From Parvibaculum sp046297875 (lineage in GTDB: Bacteria > Pseudomonadota > Alphaproteobacteria > Parvibaculales > Parvibaculaceae), in the NCBI RefSeq assembly GCF_046297875.1, contig NZ_JBKBHD010000001.1:1860001-1924000 (forward strand): a DNA stretch of 64,000 nucleotides, given 5' to 3'. The stretch's first letter is position 1. Each line of letters opens with the position of its first letter. The position numbers and the translations under genes are program-made. The notes under the pieces were generated by a model. That model worked only from the letters and a program-made list of their open reading frames with translations. It did not search any database and was not told the DNA's origin. Shown one piece after another: positions 1-7,151 of the stretch.

Positions 1-2
1 TC

Positions 3-1877
3 GTTATCACCTTCACGGATATCACCGAACAAAAGCGAACGTCGGCGGCTCTGGATGCCGCAAGGCAGGAGGCGGACTTGGCCAATATTGCCAAGTCTCG
101 GTTCCTAGCAGCCGCGAGCCACGACTTGCGGCAACCGCTTCAAACTCTCGCGCTGCTCCAGGGGCTGTTGTCAAAGATGGTCAGCGGCGAAGGCGAAAGG
201 AGGCTGGTCGTCAGGCTGGAAGCGACCCTGGCGTCGATGTCTGGAATGCTGAACGCATTGCTCGATCTGAACCAGATCGAGGCCGGCACGTTTCACGCGG
301 AAATTGCCGACGTGAAGATCGGCGATATTCTTTCGAGGCTGAATGATGAATTCGCTTACACCGCGCAAGCACAGGGCTTGCAATTCCAGGTTGTTCCGTG
401 CGGTCTTTCAGTGCGCAGCGATCCACACTTTCTCGAGCAGATGATCCGCAACATTCTCTCGAACGCATTCAAATACACAGCATATGGAAAAGTCCTGCTT
501 GGCTGCCGGCGCCGAGGGAACGCCCTCAGCATTCAGATTCACGACTCCGGCATGGGCATTCCGCTGGACGAACATGAAGCGATATTCGATGAGTATCATC
601 AGATTGACAATTCGGCACGCGAGCGCAGTCGCGGCCTCGGCCTTGGTCTTTCCATTGTCAGGCAACTGGGAAAGCTTCTCGATCATCCCATCGGCGTCCG
701 CTCGCAACCCGGCCGGGGTGCTTGCTTCTCTATCGACGTTCCGCTCGGTCCGCACCTCGCGGAGGCGACCACTCAGCTCCCAAGGCGCCGCCGGCACGGT
801 AAGCCAGAGAACGACATTCGGCATTCGGGCACGGTTCTGATTGTTGAGGACGATCCGGAGGTGCGCGAATTGCTCGAGCTGTTGATCGGTAATGAAGGTC
901 ACCGTGTCATCGCATCAACAGACGGTGTCGCGGCGCTGGACATGGTGACACGCGACGCAATTCGACCTGATGTCGTTCTCGCCGATTATAATCTGCCGAA
1001 TGGTATGGACGGGCTTGAGTTCGTTACAAAACTGCGGCAAAAACTGCAATCGCCTTTGCCGGTCATCATTCTGACCGGAGACATATCGGCGAGGTTGCTG
1101 CGGAACATTGCAGCCAACAATTGCATTCAACTCAACAAGCCGGTCAAGTCGAACGAACTCACGGATGCCATTCAGCGTCTTATCCCGGCCGCCGCCGTGC
1201 CAATGCCGGAACCCGAAGCGTCTTCCGCCGCGCTTGACGAAACCTCCGGCAATCCGATCATTTTCATCGTCGATGATGACAGTCAGATACGCCGGGCAAT
1301 TCGCGACTTGCTCGAAGCGGATGGCTTTGCAGTTGAAGATTATGCTGACAGCGAGTCGTTCCTGAAGTCCTATCGGCCGGGCGGCGAAGCATGCCTTCTG
1401 ATCGACGCGATGTTGCCCGGAATGGACGGCTTCGGGCTGCTGCAGCATCTGAGCGACAGAGGTCACAGCTTGCCTGCCGTGATGATTACGGGTAATGGCG
1501 ATGTTTCAATGGCGGTTCGAGCGATGAAGGCTGGCGCCGTTGATTTTATCGAAAAGCCAATCGGTCACGGCGAGCTGCTTACTGGCATTCGACGCGCCCT
1601 GGATCAATCTCGCGACTGGACCAAGCTGTCCGCATGGCGGGAAAAGGCGGCGCGGAAGCTGGCGCTTCTCACGGAGCGCCAGCGTCAGATCATGGAACTC
1701 GTTCTTGCTGGGCAACCCAGCAAGAATATCGCGGCGGATCTCGGCATCAGTCAACGTACTGTTGAGGGCCATCGCGCCGCGATCATGAAAAAGACCGGAT
1801 CCAAATCCCTTCCGGCGCTTGCGCGACTTGCGCTTGCTGCAGCTGGTAGCGCTGCCGATCGGCCATCGGGCGCGTGA
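3..1877 (+). CDS. Hybrid sensor histidine kinase fused to two receiver domains and a LuxR/FixJ-type DNA-binding domain (5' end outside window)
   Basis: The reading frame is open from base 3, so the N-terminus lies upstream; a TTG at 78 is only an internal candidate start. The first visible residues (VITFTDITEQKR) look like the end of a PAS domain. Next come a HisKA domain with the phospho-acceptor His in SHDLRQPLQ (codon at 120), a HATPase with N-box RNILSNAFKY and G-box LGLGLS, a receiver with Asp at 984 (LADYNLPNGMDG), a second FixJ-like receiver with Asp at 1404 (IDAMLPGMDG), and a C-terminal LuxR helix-turn-helix (LTERQRQIMELV, SQRTVEGHRA) at about 1669-1830. Known for these families: ATP autophosphorylation, His-Asp transfer, DNA binding by the FixJ output. 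Inferred: a complete sensor-to-promoter pathway in one chain. Targets are unknown. Confidence 0.9.
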   Translation, partial: VITFTDITEQKRTSAALDAARQEADLANIAKSRFLAAASHDLRQPLQTLALLQGLLSKMVSGEGERRLVVRLEATLASMSGMLNALLDLNQIEAGTFHAEIADVKIGDILSRLNDEFAYTAQAQGLQFQVVPCGLSVRSDPHFLEQMIRNILSNAFKYTAYGKVLLGCRRRGNALSIQIHDSGMGIPLDEHEAIFDEYHQIDNSARERSRGLGLGLSIVRQLGKLLDHPIGVRSQPGRGACFSIDVPLGPHLAEATTQLPRRRRHGKPENDIRHSGTVLIVEDDPEVRELLELLIGNEGHRVIASTDGVAALDMVTRDAIRPDVVLADYNLPNGMDGLEFVTKLRQKLQSPLPVIILTGDISARLLRNIAANNCIQLNKPVKSNELTDAIQRLIPAAAVPMPEPEASSAALDETSGNPIIFIVDDDSQIRRAIRDLLEADGFAVEDYADSESFLKSYRPGGEACLLIDAMLPGMDGFGLLQHLSDRGHSLPAVMITGNGDVSMAVRAMKAGAVDFIEKPIGHGELLTGIRRALDQSRDWTKLSAWREKAARKLALLTERQRQIMELVLAGQPSKNIAADLGISQRTVEGHRAAIMKKTGSKSLPALARLALAAAGSAADRPSGA

Positions 1878-1989
1878 CGCTTGATGCCGGTCAGGCGCGC
1901 CAATGAGTATTTTCCGACTCTATGGCGCCTTGCCGTCTGCAGATACATTTCGCCCTGTCCCTTTTCATCCCCTTTTCAGGAGGACGTAT

Positions 1990-2154
1990 ATGGGCGTGGA
2001 CATTGGCACAATTGTGCTCTTCGTCTTGTTGCTGCTGATGATCGCCGCGCTGCCGAAGTGGCCGCACAGTGCCAATTGGGGATACTACCCGAGCGGCGGA
2101 CTGACTGCCGTCATGATTATCGTTCATGTGATAATACTGACGCAAAAATTCTGA
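1990..2154 (+). CDS. DUF3309 family small membrane protein
   Basis: A 54-residue protein. The ATG at 1990 follows a good ribosome site (CAGGAGG, 1978-1984); an in-frame ATG at 1903 would add an unsupported leader. It has a hydrophobic segment (about residues 5-20), the conserved family signature LPKWPHSANWGYYPSGG, then a second hydrophobic segment. DUF3309 proteins are short inner-membrane proteins, common in alpha- and betaproteobacteria, with no established function. A second, better-conserved paralogue is encoded on the other strand at 2885-3040 with the same SANWGYYPSGG core. This copy is more divergent at its C-terminus (VHVIILTQKF). Confidence 0.85.
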   Translation: MGVDIGTIVLFVLLLLMIAALPKWPHSANWGYYPSGGLTAVMIIVHVIILTQKF

Positions 2155-2267
2155 ACCGGCTGTCTGCGAACATTGTGATGCAAGGCGGAGCGATCTTTGT
2201 ACACGTCACCCAGACGTGAATTCGCTCTCCAGCGCGTTCTGACTCTTCTCAACCCAAAGGCATTTCA

Positions 2268-2420
2268 ATGACTACCATGTCGAGACTGACGATTTTTGCC
2301 TTGTTGCTTCTCTTCGGAGCGGTTTCGTTTCTGGGCGGCTGCAACACGGTTGCGGGTGCAGGCAGAGATATTTCCAATGCCGGTGACAGCATTGAAGAGA
2401 GCGCCGAAAGAAACAAGTGA
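2268..2420 (+). CDS. Entericidin-like small lipoprotein
   Basis: A 50-residue product. It has a basic start, a hydrophobic core (IFALLLLFGAVSF) and a lipobox-like LGGC with Cys at residue 25, so the mature part is only about 26 residues. The mature part (NTVAGAGRDISNAGDSIEES) has the amphipathic pattern of the entericidin A/B family, which are envelope lipoproteins linked to stress and stationary-phase physiology. The ribosome site is weak (AAAGG at 2256-2260). It lies between two DUF3309 genes, all small envelope proteins, which suggests a stress-envelope cluster. The family assignment rests on architecture and composition, not on an alignment. Confidence 0.75.
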   Translation: MTTMSRLTIFALLLLFGAVSFLGGCNTVAGAGRDISNAGDSIEESAERNK

Positions 2421-2884
2421 CCAACAAAGGTTGCGCGGGCTAGATCAAGGGAATATCCCGGCGATCGCGCGGGCCAAGCGTGGAAAATCCGAACCAGGAC
2501 GATTTTCGACCGTTACAAGCCTGCGTCAATGCGGGCTTGTTCCTTTTTCGGCCAAACTGGAAATTCCGGGAGTGGGAAAAAAGGTGAGCCGCCGGTCTGG
2601 GGGGCTCGGGAGAGGGCGGACCGGCGGCTCGATGGCGGATGGGGTCCGCCATTTCTCGTTCGGCAACCGGGAAGAACCCGGCGTCCGGCCGTTTCGGATA
2701 TATCGAGACCTTCTTGCGCGCTTCGGCAGACAGTCCAGACATACCGGTCAGGCAATATCTCTATTCATTCAGGTCAACGATATCGCTGGAAGCGCGATAC
2801 CGTCAGGGTCGGAATCTACTCGGGGAGATCGTCAGACCGGGGAGGAATGCCGGATTTGCACCTCGCAACCCGTCATGCGGCATG
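2421..2884. other. 464-bp intergenic region with two consecutive perfect stem-loops
   Basis: No convincing gene was seen: open frames here have no ribosome site and low-complexity translations. A 12-bp perfect inverted repeat (GAGCCGCCGGTC at 2586-2597, GACCGGCGGCTC at 2619-2630) is followed two bases later by an 8-bp perfect hairpin with a 5-base loop (ATGGCGGA 2632-2639, TCCGCCAT 2645-2652). Neither is followed by a T-run, so they are not classic terminators. They could be part of a small RNA or a palindromic repeat element. No match to the 4.5S, 6S or tmRNA core sequences was recognised. Confidence 0.5.
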
Positions 2885-3040
2885 TCAAATGCGGCCAGAA
2901 AGCACGAGAACCAGCAAAATAATAACGACAATACCCAGCCCGCCGCTCGGGTAGTAGCCCCAGTTGGCGCTGTGCGGCCAGGTCGGCAGTGTGCCCAGCA
3001 GGATCAGAATGAGGATAACCAACAGGATAGTGCTGAGCAT
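2885..3040 (-). CDS. DUF3309 family small membrane protein
   Basis: A 51-residue protein starting at the ATG whose complement is 3038-3040, after a strong ribosome site (CGGAGGAG reading on the minus strand, about 3047-3054). The sequence follows the canonical family plan: a hydrophobic N-terminal helix (LLVILILILLG), the signature LPTWPHSANWGYYPSGG, a second helix (IVVIILLVLVL) and a short GRI tail. It is a paralogue of the gene at 1990-2154. The function is unknown. A longer in-frame extension exists upstream but lacks family similarity and was not used. Confidence 0.88.
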   Translation of the reverse strand: MLSTILLVILILILLGTLPTWPHSANWGYYPSGGLGIVVIILLVLVLSGRI

Positions 3041-3404
3041 TGAAAACTCCTCCGGGGACGGCGTATTTCGCCAGAAATGGCGGGCAGATCTGAAACTTGT
3101 TTGCAGGCGGGGAGGGGCCGGTGTTGCGAAATATCCGGCGACCCTCCCCAGGCAGTTCCGCAACTGCCCCGCTTTGTGGCGCTCCTTGGATTTATCGGGC
3201 GAGTTTAGCCAGCGAAGCGGGGTGGCATCAGGCTCGGAAACTACTTGTCCGGGCAGCATCGATATCCGCCTGGAGGCGCTGACGAAGTCGGCCGCGGGCA
3301 GGATACCAAAACCGAATTGCATCGTTCGTATTGGGAAAATCAGGGCGAATTGGGGAGGAGGGCTGTCCTGCCGAGCCGTAGCTCGCGCCCGCAGAGAGAT
3401 GAGC
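3041..3404. other. Intergenic region between DUF3309 gene and tRNA-Ile
   Basis: This is 364 bases without a supportable gene. It must contain the promoter of the minus-strand DUF3309 gene. A perfect 7-bp hairpin with a 4-base loop is present (GGCAGTT 3151-3157, AACTGCC 3162-3168). An EcfG-type stress promoter (GGAAC with a CGTT box 15-17 bases downstream) was looked for upstream of the DUF3309 gene; a GGAAC is present on the minus strand but no matching downstream box. Nothing else was recognised. Confidence 0.4.
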
Positions 3405-3481
3405 TGGTGGGCCCGGCAGGACTCGAACCTGCGACCAAACCGTTATGAGCGGTCCGCTCTAACCAACTGAGCTACAGGCCC
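3405..3481 (-). tRNA. tRNA with CAU anticodon, probably tRNA-Ile2(CAU)
   Basis: It folds as a complete cloverleaf of 77 nt with encoded CCA (complement of 3405-3407). The acceptor stem is GGGCCTG/CGGGCCC, the D-arm GCTC/GAGC, the anticodon loop CTCATAA (anticodon complement at 3445-3447) and the T-arm GCAGG-TTCGAGT-CCTGC. The acceptor and anticodon stems are unlike initiator tRNA (no GGG/CCC anticodon stem). They resemble the alphaproteobacterial isoleucine tRNA whose C34 is converted to lysidine by TilS. Elongator Met cannot be fully excluded from sequence alone. Its 3' end faces the gene-poor segment on the left. Confidence 0.93.
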
Positions 3482-3547
3482 CCAGCAGCCGCCATATAAC
3501 AGCAAGATTCCCGGGCTGCCAGCAGGCTTTCGGGCCGGTGATTGAAA

Positions 3548-3597
3548 CTTAGGTATTGACCTAAGTGTTGGCCACTGTTACTTAGGCATATGCCTAA
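3548..3597. promoter_or_regulatory. Twin palindromes, candidate ArsR autoregulatory operator
   Basis: Palindrome 1 is CTTAGGT-ATTG-ACCTAAG (3548-3565). Palindrome 2 is TTAGGCATATGCCTAA (3582-3597), a perfect 16-bp palindrome that contains the ATG start codon (3590-3592) of the ArsR gene. Both share the half-site TTAGG; their centres are 33 bp apart, about three helical turns. A possible -35 (TTGACC, 3556-3561) lies inside palindrome 1. Inference: the ArsR-family product binds both and blocks its own promoter and start. Confidence 0.6.
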
Positions 3598-3931
3598 ACA
3601 ACAGCAAATGCAGCTCGACCGTGTTTTTCATGCGCTTGGCGACCCGACGCGGCGCGCCGTGATCCGGCGCCTTGGCCGGGGGCCGGCGGCGGTGGGCGAA
3701 CTCGCGCAGCCTCACAAGATGGCGCTGCCGTCTTTCATGCAGCATCTCGCGGCGCTGGAGAAATGCGGGCTCGTCACCTCGCGCAAGGATGGCAGGGCGC
3801 GCATCTACCGCCTGCAGCCAAAGCCGCTCGAAGCGGCCGAAAAATGGATGACCGAACAGCGCGCGCTCTGGGAAGCGCGGCTCGACCAGCTCGACGACTA
3901 TCTCTTGCAGATGAAGGAAAGTGAAACATGA
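3590..3931 (+). CDS. ArsR-family winged-helix transcriptional regulator
   Basis: 113 residues. The N-terminal pattern FHALGDPTRRAVIRRL and the recognition region MALPSFMQHLAALEKCGLV, followed by a wing (SRKDGRARIYRL), mark the ArsR/SmtB fold of the subfamily usually paired with SRPBCC proteins. No Cys-rich metal-binding motif is seen, so metal sensing is not indicated. The stop overlaps the start of the SRPBCC gene (ATGA at 3928-3931), implying translational coupling. There is no Shine-Dalgarno sequence ahead of the ATG, and a 16-bp palindrome spans the start codon, so the transcript may be leaderless and self-repressed. Confidence 0.9.
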   Translation: MPKQQQMQLDRVFHALGDPTRRAVIRRLGRGPAAVGELAQPHKMALPSFMQHLAALEKCGLVTSRKDGRARIYRLQPKPLEAAEKWMTEQRALWEARLDQLDDYLLQMKESET

Positions 3932-4416
3932 GTATGCCTCCCCTCGATCCGAAACTCGATCTCGTGCTGGAGCGCGTGGTGGATGTGAGCCCGCGTCTCG
4001 TCTGGCGGGCCTGGACGGAGCCTGAACATCTGATGAAGTGGTTTTGCCCGCGGCCTTGGGCGACGGTCGAATGCAGGATCGATCTCAGGCCCGGCGGCGA
4101 GTTCTACACCAAGATGCGTTCGCCCGAAGGCGTGGACATGGATGGCGGTGCTGGCTGTTATCTCGAAGTGGTGCCGGAGCGGCGTCTGGTCTGGACCTCC
4201 GCGCTCGGGCCCGGCTATCGCCCGCTTGCCGCGCAGCCAGAGGAGTTTCTGTTCACGGCCTATATCCTGATCGAGCCGCAGGGAAGCGGCGCGAAGTACA
4301 CAGCCATCGCCATGCATTCCGACGAGGCAGGCGCGAAGCGCCATGAGGAAATGGGCTTCCAGCACGGCTGGGGCACGGCGCTCGATCAGCTTGTGGACTA
4401 TATGAAAACGGTCTAG
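3928..4416 (+). CDS. SRPBCC (Aha1/START-like) domain protein
   Basis: 162 residues with the AHSA1-type SRPBCC pattern: an early RVVDVSPRLVWRAWTEPEHLMKWFCP block, the RPGGEF loop, a central ERRLVWTSAL strand and a terminal helix (HEEMGFQHGWGTALDQLVDYM). The fold forms a hydrophobic pocket and is found in lipid- or ligand-binding proteins and in uncharacterised proteins co-encoded with ArsR regulators. The ligand is not predictable here. It is translated with the ArsR gene (4-base overlap) and converges on the CPBP protease gene, with stop codons overlapping at 4413-4416. Confidence 0.85.
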   Translation: MSMPPLDPKLDLVLERVVDVSPRLVWRAWTEPEHLMKWFCPRPWATVECRIDLRPGGEFYTKMRSPEGVDMDGGAGCYLEVVPERRLVWTSALGPGYRPLAAQPEEFLFTAYILIEPQGSGAKYTAIAMHSDEAGAKRHEEMGFQHGWGTALDQLVDYMKTV

Positions 4417-5225
4417 CTGCGCTTTTCGAAGAGCCGGCCGCGCGTTGCGGCGATCAGGGTAAGGGCGACGAGACCCATCGCGCCCATGCGCACCCATTCG
4501 GCCATGTCAGGCAGGCGCAGCAATTCACCTGTCAGATTGTTGGTGAAGTGAATGAGGATCGCGGACAGCGTGCTTCCGGCGCTCGCGTTGAAGAGCGCTG
4601 ACATGATGACCGAAAGGAAAACGACGCTCACCATGTAGCGCCAGAAGGCGGGTGATAGAAACCCGAGTGATGCCTGATGGCTGCCCTCCATGAAGAAGAG
4701 CGGCAGGTGCCAGACCGCGTGTGCCGCGCCAAGCAGAAGCGCTGCAGCGAGCGCGCCATGCGCGGTCTGCAATTTCGGCAGGGCATAGCCGCGCCAGCCC
4801 AGTTCTTCGGGCAGCGGGCCGAACAGAAAGATGAAAACGAGGAAGGGGAGAAGCGTCAGCGGCGCTGCTGCAAAGCTCCTGAGCGGTGCGAAATCCGGCC
4901 ACGCGCCGGTTTGTAGGATATGGGCCGCGACGCCCAGAAGCGCCAGGGCAGGCGGGAGCAGGATGATCGCAAGCCAGCCGCCCAGGCGGATGCGCCGCAG
5001 CTCGACAAGGCGCTGCCAATAGTCACGGCGTTCGGCGGCGCTGCCGGCCGTGAAAAGCAGCAGCAGCGCCATGCCCGGCACACCTGCCGCACCGGCGATC
5101 AGCAGCGCCATCTGGATCGGACTGCCGAAAGAAGCGCCGCTTGCCGCGGCCGCAACCCAGAAAGCCCAGGTCCAGCCGATGGCAAGCGCCATGTAGAGCC
5201 AGCCCCGCGTGGCATTGCGTGTCAT
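4413..5225 (-). CDS. CPBP family intramembrane glutamic endopeptidase (CAAX protease/bacteriocin-processing type)
   Basis: 270 residues, very hydrophobic, with about seven or eight membrane segments. The family motifs are present in order: EELGWRG (Glu140, Glu141, Arg145), AHAVWHLP (His169, His173) and HFTNNLTG (His226, Asn230). These residues form the intramembrane active site in Abi/Rce1-type proteases. Bacterial members process peptides or are linked to bacteriocin self-immunity; the substrate here is unknown. It is a single gene, convergent with the SRPBCC gene and divergent from ettA. Confidence 0.88.
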   Translation of the reverse strand: MTRNATRGWLYMALAIGWTWAFWVAAAASGASFGSPIQMALLIAGAAGVPGMALLLLFTAGSAAERRDYWQRLVELRRIRLGGWLAIILLPPALALLGVAAHILQTGAWPDFAPLRSFAAAPLTLLPFLVFIFLFGPLPEELGWRGYALPKLQTAHGALAAALLLGAAHAVWHLPLFFMEGSHQASLGFLSPAFWRYMVSVVFLSVIMSALFNASAGSTLSAILIHFTNNLTGELLRLPDMAEWVRMGAMGLVALTLIAATRGRLFEKRS

Positions 5226-5311
5226 GCGCGTTTCCCTGTTTATTGCCCCACCTCGCGCGATCCGCTAGAAGGGGCGCCGTTCCGCCCCGCAGTCAAGGAT
5301 CAAGACACCAC

Positions 5312-6967
5312 ATGGCCGCTTATCAGTATGTCTATGTCATGGACCGCCTGTCGAAGACCTATCCGGGCGGCAAGCAGGTTCTGAAGGATATTCGCCTGTC
5401 CTTCTTCCCCGGCGTGAAGATCGGCGTGGTGGGTCTCAACGGCGCCGGCAAGTCGACGCTGCTGCGGATCATGGCGGGCGTGGACAAGGATTTCACGGGC
5501 GAGGCCTGGGCCGCGGCGGGCGCGAAGGTCGGTTATCTGGCGCAGGAGCCGGAACTCGACGGCACGAAGGATGTGTTCGGCAATGTGATGGACGGGGCGG
5601 CCGAGAAGAAGGCGCTCATCGACCGCTACAACGAACTCGCCATGAACTATTCGGACGAGACGGCCGAGGAGATGGCGAAGCTCCAGGACGTCATCGATGC
5701 GCAGAATCTCTGGGATCTCGATGCGCAGGTCGAAATGGCGATGGATGCGCTGCGCTGCCCGGAGGGCGACGCGGATGTGTCGAAGCTCTCTGGCGGCGAA
5801 AAGCGCCGTGTGGCGCTGTGCCGTCTTCTGCTTGCCTCGCCCGACCTGCTGCTGCTCGACGAACCGACGAACCATCTCGATGCGGAATCGATTGCCTGGC
5901 TGCAGAACTATCTGAAGGAATATTCAGGCACCGTCGTCATGGTCACCCATGACCGCTACTTCCTCGACAATGTGACCGGCTGGATTCTCGAGCTCGACCG
6001 CGGATCGGGCATTCCCTACGAAGGCAATTATTCCTCCTGGCTCGAACAGAAGGAAAAGCGGCTCGAACAGGAGGGCCGGCAGGAAGAGGCAAAGCAGCGC
6101 ACCCTTGCCCGCGAACTCGAATGGATCCGCCAGAGCCCCAAGGCACGTCAGGCGAAATCCAAGGCGCGTATCAATGCCTATGACGAACTGCTCGCCGAGG
6201 CCGGCCGCCAGCAGGAAGGCAAGGCGCAGATCGTTATTCCGGCAGGCCCGCGGCTTGGCGGCAATGTCTATGAGGCCGAGCACATCTCCAAGGGCTTCGG
6301 CGACCGGCTGCTGATCGACGACCTGTCGTTCAAGCTGCCGCCCGGCGGCATTGTCGGCGTGATCGGCCCGAACGGCGCCGGCAAGACGACGCTGTTCCGC
6401 ATGCTGACGGGACAGGAGAAGCCGGACAGCGGCACGCTCAAGATCGGCGAGACGGTGGTGATGGGCTATGTCGACCAGAGCCGCGATACGCTCGATCCGA
6501 ACAAGACGGTCTGGGAGGAAATTTCCGGGGGCACGGACATCGTTGAACTCGGCAGGGTGACGATGCCGAGCCGGGCCTATGTTGGCTCGTTCAACTTCAA
6601 GGGATCGGACCAGCAGAAGAAGGTGGGGCTGCTTTCGGGCGGCGAGCGCAACCGCGTTCACCTTGCCAAGATGCTGAAATCGGGCGCGAATCTGCTGCTG
6701 CTCGACGAACCGACCAACGATCTCGACGTGGAAACGCTGCGCGCGCTTGAAGATGCGCTGGTCGCCTTTGCGGGCTGCGCCGTGGTCATTTCCCATGACC
6801 GCTGGTTCCTCGACCGCATCGCTACGCACATGCTCGCCTTCGAGGGCGACAGCCATGTGGAATGGTTCGAGGGCAACTATCAGGAGTACGAGGAGGACAA
6901 GAAGCGCCGCCTTGGGCCGGAAGCCGAAATTCCACACCGGATCAAATACAAGCGGTTCAGCCGCTAG
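5312..6967 (+). CDS. ettA: Energy-dependent translational throttle protein EttA (ABC-F ATPase)
   Basis: 551 residues from the ATG at 5312 (ribosome site AAGGA at 5295-5299); E. coli EttA has 555. Two ABC domains are visible: Walker A GLNGAGKST (41-49), signature LSGGE (159-163) and Walker B LLLDEPTNHLD in domain 1; GPNGAGKT (352-359), LSGGE (441-445) and LLLDEPTND in domain 2. They are joined by a charged linker (about 240-310), the P-site tRNA interaction motif region. There are no membrane segments. Known role: binds the ribosomal E site and gates entry into elongation according to ADP/ATP ratio. The longer upstream reading frame has no ribosome site and no family similarity. Confidence 0.95.
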   Translation: MAAYQYVYVMDRLSKTYPGGKQVLKDIRLSFFPGVKIGVVGLNGAGKSTLLRIMAGVDKDFTGEAWAAAGAKVGYLAQEPELDGTKDVFGNVMDGAAEKKALIDRYNELAMNYSDETAEEMAKLQDVIDAQNLWDLDAQVEMAMDALRCPEGDADVSKLSGGEKRRVALCRLLLASPDLLLLDEPTNHLDAESIAWLQNYLKEYSGTVVMVTHDRYFLDNVTGWILELDRGSGIPYEGNYSSWLEQKEKRLEQEGRQEEAKQRTLARELEWIRQSPKARQAKSKARINAYDELLAEAGRQQEGKAQIVIPAGPRLGGNVYEAEHISKGFGDRLLIDDLSFKLPPGGIVGVIGPNGAGKTTLFRMLTGQEKPDSGTLKIGETVVMGYVDQSRDTLDPNKTVWEEISGGTDIVELGRVTMPSRAYVGSFNFKGSDQQKKVGLLSGGERNRVHLAKMLKSGANLLLLDEPTNDLDVETLRALEDALVAFAGCAVVISHDRWFLDRIATHMLAFEGDSHVEWFEGNYQEYEEDKKRRLGPEAEIPHRIKYKRFSR

Positions 6968-7151
6968 GCGCTGCCGTATCCGGTACGCTGAAACACCCGT
7001 TTTTCGCTGCGTCAATCACGGCAATCGGGTGGCCTTCTTCACGCCGCGTTAATTCTGTTCTCCCTAAATTCGTCGCTTCGAGGGGGAACGGAGGGCGCAA
7101 TACGCGCGGGCGCATGGATCATGCGGGCGCGCGGGCGTGGGATGGCTCGGC

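Noticed and set aside
2296..2922. Long open frame of about 208 codons on the plus strand through the entericidin gene and spacer
   Set aside because: It overlaps the well-supported entericidin-like gene in another frame, has no ribosome site and a low-complexity translation.
5141..5311. N-terminal extension of ettA
   Set aside because: The extra residues are unlike EttA and overlap the divergent CPBP promoter; ATG 5312 has a ribosome site and gives the family length.
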